This document shows positions 35,315 through 43,493 of a stretch of 64,000 nucleotides of DNA, one piece after another. The notes beneath the pieces were generated by a model that did no database searches, was not told the origin of the DNA, and was given only the letters and a program-made list of their open reading frames with translations. Origin of the DNA: Catellatospora sichuanensis (GTDB lineage: Bacteria; Actinomycetota; Actinomycetes; Mycobacteriales; Micromonosporaceae). Position numbers and translations under genes: made by a program. The first letter of the stretch is position 1. Every line of letters begins with the position of its first letter. Location: positions 38,922-102,921 of the forward strand of contig NZ_ML660184.1 of assembly GCF_007483665.1 (NCBI RefSeq), written 5' to 3'.

Positions 35315-37375
35315 ATGCCGCACGATCTCGACAACATCGCCGTCCCGCCGGTCGCCCCGCGCGAGCCCTACGAGCACGAGCTGCACGGACGCCGGTGGAC
35401 CGACGACTACGGGTGGATGCGCAACCACTCCGACCCGCGGTTTCTCGCCTACCTGCGCGCTGAGCGCGGGTACTACGATGCCGCCGCGAACCGGTTGGAG
35501 GGCCTCCAGACCGAGGTCTTTCACGAGGTGGAGCGACGCCTCCTTCCGACTGATGACTCAGTCAGTTGGAGACATGGTTCACGTTTCTACTACACCCGGA
35601 CCGTTGCGGGAAGTGAGTACGAGCAGTTCTTACAAGCTGGTCATGACGGTGACTCCGACCGGGTGCTGCTCGACGGGGCCCGGCTGGCAGGTCCCGACGG
35701 GTTCGCCGAGATCGGATTGCGGGAGTTGAGCCCCGACAACACGCTCCTGGCGTATTCAGTGGATACCACCGGCAACGAGGTGTATCGATTGAAGTTCCTC
35801 CAGTTGGCCACGTTGACTGACCTTTCGGAGGAGCTCCCGCGTACGTACTACACCGGCGCGTGGAGCGCGGACTCCAGCACGTTCTTCTACACCGTGCACG
35901 ACGAGCTGTTCCGCCCCCACCAGGTCTGGCGGCACGTCATCGGCACCTCGCCCGAGGCGGACGTGCTGGTCCTGCAGGAGGACGACGCCCAGTTCGACCT
36001 CACCGTGCAGGCCACTCGGGACCTGCGCTGGATCATGATCGAGGCACGCAGCCGGGACACCGCCGAGTGGCGGCTGATCCCCGCCGAGGCGCCGCACACC
36101 CCACCCGTGGTCGTCGCACCGCGCCGCAAGGGCGTCGACTACACCGTCGACCACACCGACGGACGGCTGGTCATCGTCACCGACGACGGCGCGCCCGAGT
36201 TCCGGGTGATGTCCGCGCCGGCGGAGACCCCCGGCGCGGAGCACTGGACCGAGCTGCTCGCGCCGCGGCCCGGTGAGCGGATCACGGCCTGCCATGCGCT
36301 GCGCCGGCACTGGCTGGTCGAACTGCGCCGTGACGGCTTCCCGCTGCTGCGCGCCGTGGACCGGGTGAGCGGGGCCGTGGTCGAGATCGGTGCGGAGATC
36401 GACGCCGGGCACGTCCGCCTGGCCACCCCGGTGGAGTACGGCGACACCACGGTCACGGTCGTCGTCGAATCTCTGATCGAACCGCCGGCCTGGCACTCCG
36501 TCGACCTGTGCACCGGCGAGCGTGAGCTGCGCAAACGCCGCGAGGTGCCGGGGCACGACGCGTCGGCGTACCGGACCGCGCGGCGGCACGCGACCGCCCC
36601 GGACGGCACCGCCGTGCCGGTCACCCTGGCCTGGCGCGCGGACACTGCGCTCGACGGCACCGCCCCCGCCCTGCTCTACGGGTACGGCGCCTACGAGTCC
36701 GTGCTGGACCCCGAGTTCGACCCGGTGCTGCCCAGCCTGCTCGACCGCGGTGTGGTGTACGCGCTGACCCACCCGCGCGGCGGCGGCGAGAACGGCCGCC
36801 GCTGGTGGCACGACGGCCACCTCGCCGCGAAGGCCAACACGTTCACCGACCACCTCGCGGTGGCGGACTGGCTGGCCGACGGCATCGCCGACGGGTCGCG
36901 CCTGGCCACCCGCGGGCTTTCGGCGGGCGGACTGCTGCAGGGCGCCGTCTACACGCAGCGTCCCGGACGCTGGGCCGCGGTGGTCGCGGAGGTGCCGTTC
37001 GTGGACGTCATCACGACCATGCTGGACCCGGACATCCCGCTGACCGTCACCGAGTGGGACGAGTGGGGCGACCCGCGCAAGCCCGACGAGTTCGACTGGA
37101 TGTGGGCGTACTCCCCCTACAACCACCTGCCGGCGGGCCCTCGCCCGGCGCTGCTGGCCACCGGCGCGCTGCACGACCCGCGCGTTATGGTGCACGAGCC
37201 CGCGAAGTGGGTGGCCCGCCTGCGTGCCACCGCCACCCCGGACGACGGCCCCCTCTACCTGCGCACCGAACTCGGCTCAGGCGCCCACACCGGCCCCGCC
37301 GGCCGCTACGCCCACGCCCGCTACGAAGCCGAGATCACCACCTTCATCCTCGCCCACCTCCGGCCCGCCCCCTAG
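35315..37375 (+). CDS. Prolyl oligopeptidase family S9 (oligopeptidase B-like)
   Basis: A 686-residue cytoplasmic serine peptidase. The N-terminal propeller begins PPVAPREPYEHELHGRRWTDDYGWMRN, a family hallmark; the catalytic domain has GYGAYE, RGGGENGRRWW, the nucleophile GLSAGGLLQG, and the His near GSGAHTGPAGRYAHARYEAE. It probably trims peptides brought in by the divergent ABC operon. Bases about 35526-35830 use codons unlike the rest (TCA, AGT, AGA, CGA, TTG, GAT), and codon 106 is TTA, the codon read only by the bldA tRNA in streptomycetes. A TGACTGA-type palindrome lies inside this segment. Confidence 0.9.
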   Translation: MPHDLDNIAVPPVAPREPYEHELHGRRWTDDYGWMRNHSDPRFLAYLRAERGYYDAAANRLEGLQTEVFHEVERRLLPTDDSVSWRHGSRFYYTRTVAGSEYEQFLQAGHDGDSDRVLLDGARLAGPDGFAEIGLRELSPDNTLLAYSVDTTGNEVYRLKFLQLATLTDLSEELPRTYYTGAWSADSSTFFYTVHDELFRPHQVWRHVIGTSPEADVLVLQEDDAQFDLTVQATRDLRWIMIEARSRDTAEWRLIPAEAPHTPPVVVAPRRKGVDYTVDHTDGRLVIVTDDGAPEFRVMSAPAETPGAEHWTELLAPRPGERITACHALRRHWLVELRRDGFPLLRAVDRVSGAVVEIGAEIDAGHVRLATPVEYGDTTVTVVVESLIEPPAWHSVDLCTGERELRKRREVPGHDASAYRTARRHATAPDGTAVPVTLAWRADTALDGTAPALLYGYGAYESVLDPEFDPVLPSLLDRGVVYALTHPRGGGENGRRWWHDGHLAAKANTFTDHLAVADWLADGIADGSRLATRGLSAGGLLQGAVYTQRPGRWAAVVAEVPFVDVITTMLDPDIPLTVTEWDEWGDPRKPDEFDWMWAYSPYNHLPAGPRPALLATGALHDPRVMVHEPAKWVARLRATATPDDGPLYLRTELGSGAHTGPAGRYAHARYEAEITTFILAHLRPAP

Positions 37376-37449
37376 ATCGTCGGACTTGCCTGGCACCCGG
37401 GCGTATCTTGGACGCGCTTTCGACCAGGTGCCGGGCAAGTCGAACGATC
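37375..37449. repeat. Family 2 long inverted repeat, copy iii
   Basis: Arms 37375-37396 (GATCGTCGGACTTGCCTGGC) and 37428-37449 pair in 19 of 22 positions. The first base is the G of the oligopeptidase stop codon TAG. The loop GGGCGTATCTTGGACGCGCT is nearly the same as that of copy iv, 13 kb away. Confidence 0.8.
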
Positions 37450-37519
37450 ATGGTGCGGCAGCGGACCTGCACGCCTGCGCGGCCGCCCAAACGGGCGCGG
37501 ACCGCGTCCTGCCCGGACC

Positions 37520-37608
37520 GAGCCGGGCGCGAACCGCGTCCCGCATGGACCCGTGAGCCGGGCGCGAACCGCGTCCCGCATGGACCCGTGAGCCGGGCGC
37601 GGACCGCG
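37520..37608. repeat. 35-bp tandem repeat
   Basis: Two exact 35-base units (37520-37554, 37555-37589) starting GAGCCGGGCGCGAACCGCGT, and a partial third. A degenerate unit precedes them near 37492. It lies between convergent genes. Confidence 0.8.
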
Positions 37609-37610
37609 GG

Positions 37611-38615
37611 TCAGGCCAGGACGGCGAGCTGTTCGGCGCGGATTTCGCCGGACAGCGGGCGGCCGGAGAGGAACTGCTCGACCTCGGCTATGGCGTACGC
37701 GCCCAGGCGCCGGGCCTCGGTGCCCTGGACGCCGGCCAGGTGCGGGGTGATCCAGACGTTGGGCATGGCGAACAGCGGGTGCCCGGCGGGCAGCGGCTCG
37801 GGGCTGGTGACGTCGAGCAGTGCGTCGATGCGGCCGTCGGCGCAGGCGCGGGTGAGCGCCTCGGTGTCGATCAGCGCCCCGCGCGCGGTGTTGATGACGA
37901 TGGCGCCGTCGGGCAGCATGGCCAGCCGCCGCTCGTCGATCATGTGGACCGTCTCGGGCAGCTCCGGCGCGTGCAGGGTCAGCACGTCGCTGCGCCGGCA
38001 CAGCTCGTCGAGTCCCACCGGCTCCGCACCCAGCGCGGCCGCGTCCAGCGGATCCAGGTGCGGGTCGCTGACGAGCACCCGGAACCCGGCCGCGCGCAGC
38101 CGCACGATGACGCGGCGGCCGATGCGGGACGCACCGACCACCCCGACGACCCGGCCGTCGTTGCCGGCGCGCTCGTTGACGGCGAACGTCGGCTGGCGTC
38201 CCTCGGCGTACCGGCGGGCGAAGGCGAAAGCGCGCTTGCCCGCCAGCAGCAGCACGGCCAGCGTGAAGTCCACGACCGGCTCCGCGTTGGCGTCGGCGGC
38301 CGAGGAGACCGCGATGCCGCGGGCGAAGACCTCCGGGCCGACGTGCAGCTTCACCGAGCCTGCCGCGTGCACGACCGCGCGCAGCCGGGGCATCGCGTCG
38401 AGCACGTTTTCGTCGAGCCGGGGGCAGCCCCACCCGGTCAGCAGGATCTCCGCCTCGGACAGCACTCCGGCGGCGGCCCCGAAGTCACCCACCGGACCGG
38501 CCGTGAGCAGCCGCAACGAGCCGTCGAGCCGGGTCAGCAGGTCGCCGGGGAACACCGCGCCTGCCGCCTGCGGCGACATCACGATGAGCCCGGCAGGGCG
38601 GTCCGGCTGGCTCAC
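37611..38615 (-). CDS. D-2-hydroxyacid dehydrogenase family protein
   Basis: A 334-residue NAD-dependent enzyme. The Rossmann motif is VVGVVGASRIGRRV (a variant of GxGxxG, with Ala-Ser in the middle); the catalytic region includes NTARGALIDTEAL (Arg), the Glu in LDVTSPEPLPAGHPLF and the His in WITPHLAGVQGTEA. The start is GTG 38615, with GGGAG five bases upstream; the open frame upstream runs through the operator. It is divergent from a sugar ABC operon and carries a LacI-type operator AGTAAACGTTTGCT just upstream, so it likely belongs to the same sugar regulon. Confidence 0.87.
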   Translation of the reverse strand: MSQPDRPAGLIVMSPQAAGAVFPGDLLTRLDGSLRLLTAGPVGDFGAAAGVLSEAEILLTGWGCPRLDENVLDAMPRLRAVVHAAGSVKLHVGPEVFARGIAVSSAADANAEPVVDFTLAVLLLAGKRAFAFARRYAEGRQPTFAVNERAGNDGRVVGVVGASRIGRRVIVRLRAAGFRVLVSDPHLDPLDAAALGAEPVGLDELCRRSDVLTLHAPELPETVHMIDERRLAMLPDGAIVINTARGALIDTEALTRACADGRIDALLDVTSPEPLPAGHPLFAMPNVWITPHLAGVQGTEARRLGAYAIAEVEQFLSGRPLSGEIRAEQLAVLA

Positions 38616-38636
38616 GGCTTCTCCCAAACGATCTTT

Positions 38637-38762
38637 AGTAAACGTTTGCTGTACGGATTCAGGACCGTAGCCGCATCCGTTTACGAGGTCAACACTGGGT
38701 ATCCGCCGGTTTTGCAACGAGATGGAAACGGTGACTTGACGCCATCGTAGAAAACGGTTTAG
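38637..38762. promoter_or_regulatory. Divergent control region with LacI-type operators
   Basis: AGTAAACGTTTGCT (38637-38650) lies 22 bases before the dehydrogenase start. GGAAACGGTGA (near 38724) and TAGAAAACGGTTTAG (38748-38762) lie on the side of the ABC operon. All contain the AAACG-type half-site also seen at 43402-43427 and 46415-46614. Confidence 0.6.
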
Positions 38763-38888
38763 TTTCGATCTCCGCCAGGGACGGTGATCTGAACCACTCC
38801 CCCGGCATCACCTCCGGGCCCCAGGGCCGGGGCTCTGAACTGCGAAAACATTCCGCTACGATCCGATTCCCCCCGCAAAGGAGCGGTC

Positions 38889-40193
38889 ATGAAGACCCGA
38901 TCGATGAAGGCAGCCGCGGCGCTCGCCGGCGCCATGGTTTCCATGGCTCTGGTCGCGACCGGTTGCAGCAAGGGCGCCGACACCCCCGCCGGCAAGCCCG
39001 CCGTCACCGAGATCACCTTCTGGTCCTGGCTGCGCGCCTCGCAGGAGGTCACGGACGCGTTCAACAAGGCCCACACCGATGTGCAGGTCAAGTTCGAGCA
39101 GATCCCGGGCGGCGCCGAGGGTTACGGCAAGCTCACCAACGCGGTCAAGGCGGGCAACGCGCCGGACGTGGCCACGGTCGAGTACGCGATGCTCCCGGAC
39201 ATGCTGGCGCAGGGCAACCTGGCCGACATCTCCGGCGACATCACCGACCTGGTGAAGTCGAAGTACCCGGCCCCGATCCAGGAGCTGGTGACGCTGGGGG
39301 GCAAGACCTGGACCGTGCCGCTGGACGCGGGCGCGATGGTCATGTTCTACCGCAAGGACCTCTTCGAGCAGCACAAGATCGCCGTGCCGAAGACCTGGGA
39401 CGAGTTCAAGGCCGCGGCCGAGGCCGTGAAGAAGGCCGACGCCAAGTCGCGCATCACCGACTGGAACCAGACCGACTCGGCCAACTTCGTGTCGCTGAAC
39501 TGGCAGGCCGGCGCCAAGTGGTTCGGCATCCAGGGCGACTCCTGGAAGGTCACGCTCGACTCCCCCGAGTCGCAGAAGGTCGCCGGCTACTGGCAGGACC
39601 TGATCACCAAGGACCTGGTGACCAACGTCCCGGCCGAGGAAGTGCAGAAGCGTAAGGCCGCCGGCCAGGTCTGGACCCAGCTCGGCGGCGCGTGGGCCGC
39701 AGGCGGCCTCAAGGCCGGCCTGCCGGACCAGTCCGGCAAGTGGGCCTCGGCCGCGCTGCCCTCGTGGGACGCCGCCCCGGCGTCGGCCATGGTCGGCGGC
39801 TCGTCCTTCGGCGTGAGCAAGACCAGCAAGAACAAGGAAGCCGCGCTCAAGTTCATCACCTGGATGACCACCACCCCGGAGGGTATCCAGGCCCGCCTGT
39901 CCAGCGGCGCCAGCTCGACGCTGCCCGCCATCCCGGAGCTCGCCGACGTGGCGGCGAAGAACTTCGACACCAAGTTCTTCGGCGGCCAGGACATCTACGC
40001 CGTGGCCAAGGCCGCGCTGCCGACCATCAAGACCGGTTGGGTGTGGGGCCCGGGCATGCGCGGCGTGTTCGACGGCATCGGCGAGCAGTTCAAGCTCGTG
40101 CAGACGGGCAAGCAGCAGCTCCCGGCCGTGTACGGGCCGGTGCAGGCCAAGACGATCGAGGACCTGAAGGGCCGCGGCATCAACGCGTCCTGA
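38889..40193 (+). CDS. Sugar ABC transporter substrate-binding lipoprotein (family 1)
   Basis: 434 residues. The lipoprotein signal ends in the lipobox LVATGC (Cys 26), so the mature protein is tethered to the outer face of the membrane. Typical family 1 features are ITFWSWLRASQEVTDAFNKAH, VKAGNAPDVATVEYAMLPDM, FYRKDLFEQHKIAVPKTWDEF and the aromatic residues near GWVWGPGM. AAAGGAG stands five bases before ATG 38889. With the two downstream permeases it forms a carbohydrate importer; no ATPase is encoded here, so a shared MsiK-type ATPase is likely. Confidence 0.92.
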   Translation: MKTRSMKAAAALAGAMVSMALVATGCSKGADTPAGKPAVTEITFWSWLRASQEVTDAFNKAHTDVQVKFEQIPGGAEGYGKLTNAVKAGNAPDVATVEYAMLPDMLAQGNLADISGDITDLVKSKYPAPIQELVTLGGKTWTVPLDAGAMVMFYRKDLFEQHKIAVPKTWDEFKAAAEAVKKADAKSRITDWNQTDSANFVSLNWQAGAKWFGIQGDSWKVTLDSPESQKVAGYWQDLITKDLVTNVPAEEVQKRKAAGQVWTQLGGAWAAGGLKAGLPDQSGKWASAALPSWDAAPASAMVGGSSFGVSKTSKNKEAALKFITWMTTTPEGIQARLSSGASSTLPAIPELADVAAKNFDTKFFGGQDIYAVAKAALPTIKTGWVWGPGMRGVFDGIGEQFKLVQTGKQQLPAVYGPVQAKTIEDLKGRGINAS

Positions 40194-40269
40194 CGACCGC
40201 AGGGGCGGGCGGCGCTGTCACCCGGCAGCGGCGCCCGCCCCGCTCTCGCTGCTGAAAGGAGGTGCGCTC

Positions 40270-41175
40270 ATGCCCCCCACCCGCTCCGGCCTGGCCCGCC
40301 GTCAGTACGGCGTCGCCGCGCTCTTCACCGCCCCGTTCTTCCTGCTGTTCTTCACCTTCACCCTCGCACCCATCGGCTACGGCGGCTGGCTGAGCCTGCA
40401 CCGCGAGCAGACGTCGGGCCTCGGCCTCGGCGGAGAGCCCGAGCAGGTCTTCGTCGGCCTGGACAACTTCACCCGGGCCCTGACCGACCCCCGGTTCCTC
40501 GGCAGCTTCGCGACGGTCGGCCTCTACTGCCTGGTCTACATCCCGATCATGATCGGCATCGCGCTGGTGCTGGCCCTGCTGCTGGACTCGGCGTACGCCC
40601 GCGCCAAGCGCTTCTTCCAGCTTGCGCTGTACCTGCCCAACATCGTGCCCGGCCTGATCGCCGCGATGATCTGGACGTACCTCTACACCCCGGGCCTGTC
40701 CCCGATCATCGACGCGCTGGAGAAGTTCGGCATCCCGTTCAACCTCGGCTCGGACGCCGGGGCCATCGGCGCGGTGGCCAACCTGACCACCTGGATGCAC
40801 ACCGGCTACAACGTCATCATCTTCTTCGCCGCGCTGCAGGCCGTGCCGCGCGAGGTCATCGAGGCGTCCACCGTCGACGGCGCCGGGCAGATCCGCATCG
40901 CGTGGTCGGTGAAGGCGCCGATGATCCGCGGCGCGGTCGTGCTCGCCGTCCTGTTCACCGTCATCGGCGCGATGCAGCTGTTCACCGAGCCGTTCATCGT
41001 GCGCGACGCCGCCACCACGATCGACCAGGCGTGGACCCCGAGCCTGTACATCTACCAGCTCACCAAGGCCTACGACATGGGCGGCGCGGCCGCTGCCTCG
41101 CTGATCCTGACCGTGGTGCTGGCCGTGGCGTCGTTCCTGGTCACCCGATTCTCCAAGAAGGGGGCGACGCTGTGA
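40270..41175 (+). CDS. Sugar ABC transporter permease (MalF type)
   Basis: 301 residues, six helices. The N terminus is AALFTAPFFLLFFTFTLAPIGYGGWLSL, and the EAA loop reads VPREVIEASTVDGAGQIRIAWSVKAPMIR. A very strong ribosome site AAAGGAGGTG precedes ATG 40270. The 76-base gap from the binding-protein gene contains no strong hairpin, so it is one operon. The next permease starts within its stop codon. Confidence 0.92.
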   Translation: MPPTRSGLARRQYGVAALFTAPFFLLFFTFTLAPIGYGGWLSLHREQTSGLGLGGEPEQVFVGLDNFTRALTDPRFLGSFATVGLYCLVYIPIMIGIALVLALLLDSAYARAKRFFQLALYLPNIVPGLIAAMIWTYLYTPGLSPIIDALEKFGIPFNLGSDAGAIGAVANLTTWMHTGYNVIIFFAALQAVPREVIEASTVDGAGQIRIAWSVKAPMIRGAVVLAVLFTVIGAMQLFTEPFIVRDAATTIDQAWTPSLYIYQLTKAYDMGGAAAASLILTVVLAVASFLVTRFSKKGATL

Positions 41176-42101
41176 GCCCCTCGCAGACCCTGACCCGGCC
41201 CGACGCGGCGGTCTCGCCCGACCGGCCCGCCGGACCCGCCGAGCGGCGGCGTAGTCGCTCGGCCACGCCGCTGCTGTCCAAGGGCGTCGTCAACGGCGTG
41301 CTCCTGGCCGCCATGCTGTGGACGGTCCTGCCGCTGACCTGGCTGGTCATCGCTGCCACGAAGGGCTACGCCGACCTGTACCAGACCGGCGGGTTCGAGT
41401 TCGCCCGCGTGCAACTGTGGGAGAACCTGGTCGAGCTGTTCACCTTCGGCGACGGGCTGTTCCTGCGCTGGCTGCTCAACAGCTTCCTCTACGCCGGCGT
41501 CGGCGCGCTGGTCAGCTCGATGATCTCGATCCTGGCCGGATACGCGTTCGACAAGTTCCGCTTCCCTGGCAAGGAGCGCTGGTTCGGGCTCGTGCTGGTG
41601 GGTGTGCTGGTGCCCGCCGCGGTGACCACCGTGCCGCTGTATCTGATGGCCTCGGACCTGGGGCTGACGAACAACTTCTGGGGCGTATTCCTGCCCGGCC
41701 TGGCCAGCCCGTTCGGCGTGTACCTGGGCCGGGTGTTCAGCCAGGCGTACGTGCCGGACGAGCTGCTGGAGGCCACCCGGGTCGACGGCGCGGGCGAGCT
41801 GCGCACCTTCTGGCAGATTGCGTTCCCGCTGCTGCGCCCGGCCTTCGCAACGCTGTTCCTGTTCGGCTTCACCGGCGGCTGGAACGCCTTCTTCATGCCG
41901 CTGCTGATGCTGTCCGACCACAACCTGTACCCGGTCGGCCTGGGCCTGTTCATGTGGCGGCAGCTGATCAACACCGACCAGGACCTGTACTACCCGCTGC
42001 TGATGACGGGCTCGCTGGTGGCGATCCTGCCGCTGATCGTCGCCTTCTTCAGCCTCCAGCGCTACTGGAAGGCCGGCCTGACCGCCGGCGCGGTGAAGTA
42101 G
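41172..42101 (+). CDS. Sugar ABC transporter permease (MalG type)
   Basis: 309 residues. After a variable N-terminal tail, helices follow with the periplasmic FLRWLLNSFLYAGVGALVSSMISILAGYAFDKFRFPGKE and the EAA loop VPDELLEATRVDGAGELRTFWQIAFPLLRPA. The GTG start at 41172 overlaps the upstream stop as GTGA. It ends the operon; a hairpin, a family 3 repeat and a family 1 repeat follow in the convergent gap. Confidence 0.92.
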   Translation: MSPSQTLTRPDAAVSPDRPAGPAERRRSRSATPLLSKGVVNGVLLAAMLWTVLPLTWLVIAATKGYADLYQTGGFEFARVQLWENLVELFTFGDGLFLRWLLNSFLYAGVGALVSSMISILAGYAFDKFRFPGKERWFGLVLVGVLVPAAVTTVPLYLMASDLGLTNNFWGVFLPGLASPFGVYLGRVFSQAYVPDELLEATRVDGAGELRTFWQIAFPLLRPAFATLFLFGFTGGWNAFFMPLLMLSDHNLYPVGLGLFMWRQLINTDQDLYYPLLMTGSLVAILPLIVAFFSLQRYWKAGLTAGAVK

Positions 42102-42123
42102 GGCTTTCTCCCTCCCGTAAGGC

Positions 42124-42156
42124 CGACGCCCGCGACCTACCCGGTCGCGGGCGTCG
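42124..42156 (+). terminator. Hairpin terminator of the sugar ABC operon
   Basis: Perfect 14-bp arms (CGACGCCCGCGACC / GGTCGCGGGCGTCG) with a 5-base loop, 22 bases after the stop. Confidence 0.85.
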
Positions 42157-42196
42157 TGCCGTCTCCGCCCGCAGCGGCCGCGGACCGCCGTTCGAG

Positions 42197-42255
42197 ATCG
42201 CCGTTTCGCGTCGAGAACTGCGGTCAGACCTGAGGTTTCGACACGAAACAGCGAT
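42197..42255. repeat. Family 3 long inverted repeat, copy ii
   Basis: Arms 42197-42219 (ATCGCCGTTTCGCGTCGAGA...) and 42233-42255 pair in about 19 of 23 positions. The right arm shares 19 bases (TTTCGACACGAAACAGCGAT) with copy i at 29301-29360. Confidence 0.75.
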
Positions 42256-42280
42256 GTCCGGCCGGACCCGCCCGCGGAAG

Positions 42281-42335
42281 GCGTTAAGAAGGGCACCTTC
42301 TATAACGCGGAGCGTTAAGAAGGTGCCCTTCCTTG
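42281..42335 (-). repeat. Family 1 inverted repeat, copy c (terminator-like)
   Basis: Same sequence as copies a and b over about 50 bases; it ends 2 bases from the stop of the LacI gene at 42338 and has the same orientation relative to that gene. Confidence 0.8.
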
Positions 42336-42337
42336 CT

Positions 42338-43372
42338 CTAAATCAGGGGGCGGACGGAGTCGCGCATGGCGATGTGGGTGCCGAGCATGACGTGCTGGCG
42401 GGCGGAGCCTTCGCCGCGCTGGAGGGCGAGTTTGACGGCGGTACGGCCGAGTTCCTCGTGCGGGAGGTGGACGCTGGTCAGGGCCGGGGTGAGTTCGGGG
42501 GCGAAGGGGGTGTCGTCGTAGCCGATGACGGAGACGTCGTCGGGCACGCTCTTGCCGGCCGCGCGCAGGGCGCGCATCGCCCCGGCGGCGACGAAGTCGT
42601 TGGCGGCGAAGATCGCGGTGAACTCGACGCCGTCGGCCAGCAGGCGCTGGACCTGGCGGAAGCCGGATTCCTGGCTCATGTCGCCATGGATGATCAGCTT
42701 CGGGTCGACGTGCACCCGGAACGCCTCCAGCGCCCGGCGGTAGCCGTCGAGGCGGGCGTCGAAGGTGGTGTTGCCGATCGGGCCGCCCAGCATCGCGATC
42801 CGGCGGTGGCCGGAGGAGAGCAGGTGACTGGTGGCCGAGAAGGCGCCACCGGCGTTGTCGTACTCGACGGTGATCGCCGGGAAGTCCGGGCCGAGCGACG
42901 GGCGGCCGCAGAGCACCAGGCGGCTGCCCGCGTCCTCGAGACCCTTGGCATAGCGGTACATGCGCTCGCGGTAGTCGTCGCTCATGTTCACGCCGCCGAC
43001 CAGGATCACCGCGTCCGCGTGCTGCTCGCGCATCAGCTTGACGATCTCCAGCTCACGGTCCGGGTCGCCGTGCGTGGTGCACACCAGGCACAACCGGTCG
43101 GACTCGGTGGCCTGGTATTCCACCCCCGAGGCGATGAACGCGAAGAACGGGGTGACCACGTCGTACATGACGAGGGCGACGACGTTGGAGGTGGAGCCGG
43201 ACAGCGCCCGCGCGTGGGCGTTGACGACGTAGTCCAGCTCCCGGACGGCCCGCTGGACCTTGGTCCGGGTGGCGTTGGCGACGGGGTAGTCGCCGGAGAG
43301 CACCCGGGACACGGTCGCCACCGACACCCCGGCCATCGCCGCGACGTCGCGAATGGTGGGCCGCTTGTTCAT
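42338..43372 (-). CDS. LacI family regulator of the polysaccharide locus
   Basis: 344 residues. The DNA-binding domain is PTIRDVAAMAGVSVATVSRVLSGDYPVANATRTKVQRAVRELDYVVN; the rest is a periplasmic-binding-like effector domain (VIGYDDTPFAPELTPALTSVHLP). It lies between a sugar importer and the PL8 lyase, and two AAACG-type sites (43402-43427) stand 30-55 bases upstream of its own start. It is probably autoregulated and controls the surrounding genes, with an oligosaccharide as inducer. The ribosome site before ATG 43372 is weak (GGGG). Confidence 0.9.
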   Translation of the reverse strand: MNKRPTIRDVAAMAGVSVATVSRVLSGDYPVANATRTKVQRAVRELDYVVNAHARALSGSTSNVVALVMYDVVTPFFAFIASGVEYQATESDRLCLVCTTHGDPDRELEIVKLMREQHADAVILVGGVNMSDDYRERMYRYAKGLEDAGSRLVLCGRPSLGPDFPAITVEYDNAGGAFSATSHLLSSGHRRIAMLGGPIGNTTFDARLDGYRRALEAFRVHVDPKLIIHGDMSQESGFRQVQRLLADGVEFTAIFAANDFVAAGAMRALRAAGKSVPDDVSVIGYDDTPFAPELTPALTSVHLPHEELGRTAVKLALQRGEGSARQHVMLGTHIAMRDSVRPLI

Positions 43373-43401
43373 GGGAACCCCAGAAGGATGAGGAGAGCAG
43401 G

Positions 43402-43427
43402 GGAAACGATTCTAGAAAGCGTTTACC
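43402..43427. promoter_or_regulatory. Tandem LacI-type operators before the LacI gene
   Basis: GGAAACGATTC (43402-43412) and GAAAGCGTTTACC (43415-43427), each with a CG centre; both resemble the sites at 22921, 38637 and 46603. Confidence 0.6.
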
Positions 43428-43493
43428 CTACGCGTCCTCATCGCTTCTGTCCACGCCGGTCGCCACGAAGATCGTTCCGCGTGGAGGATTCCT

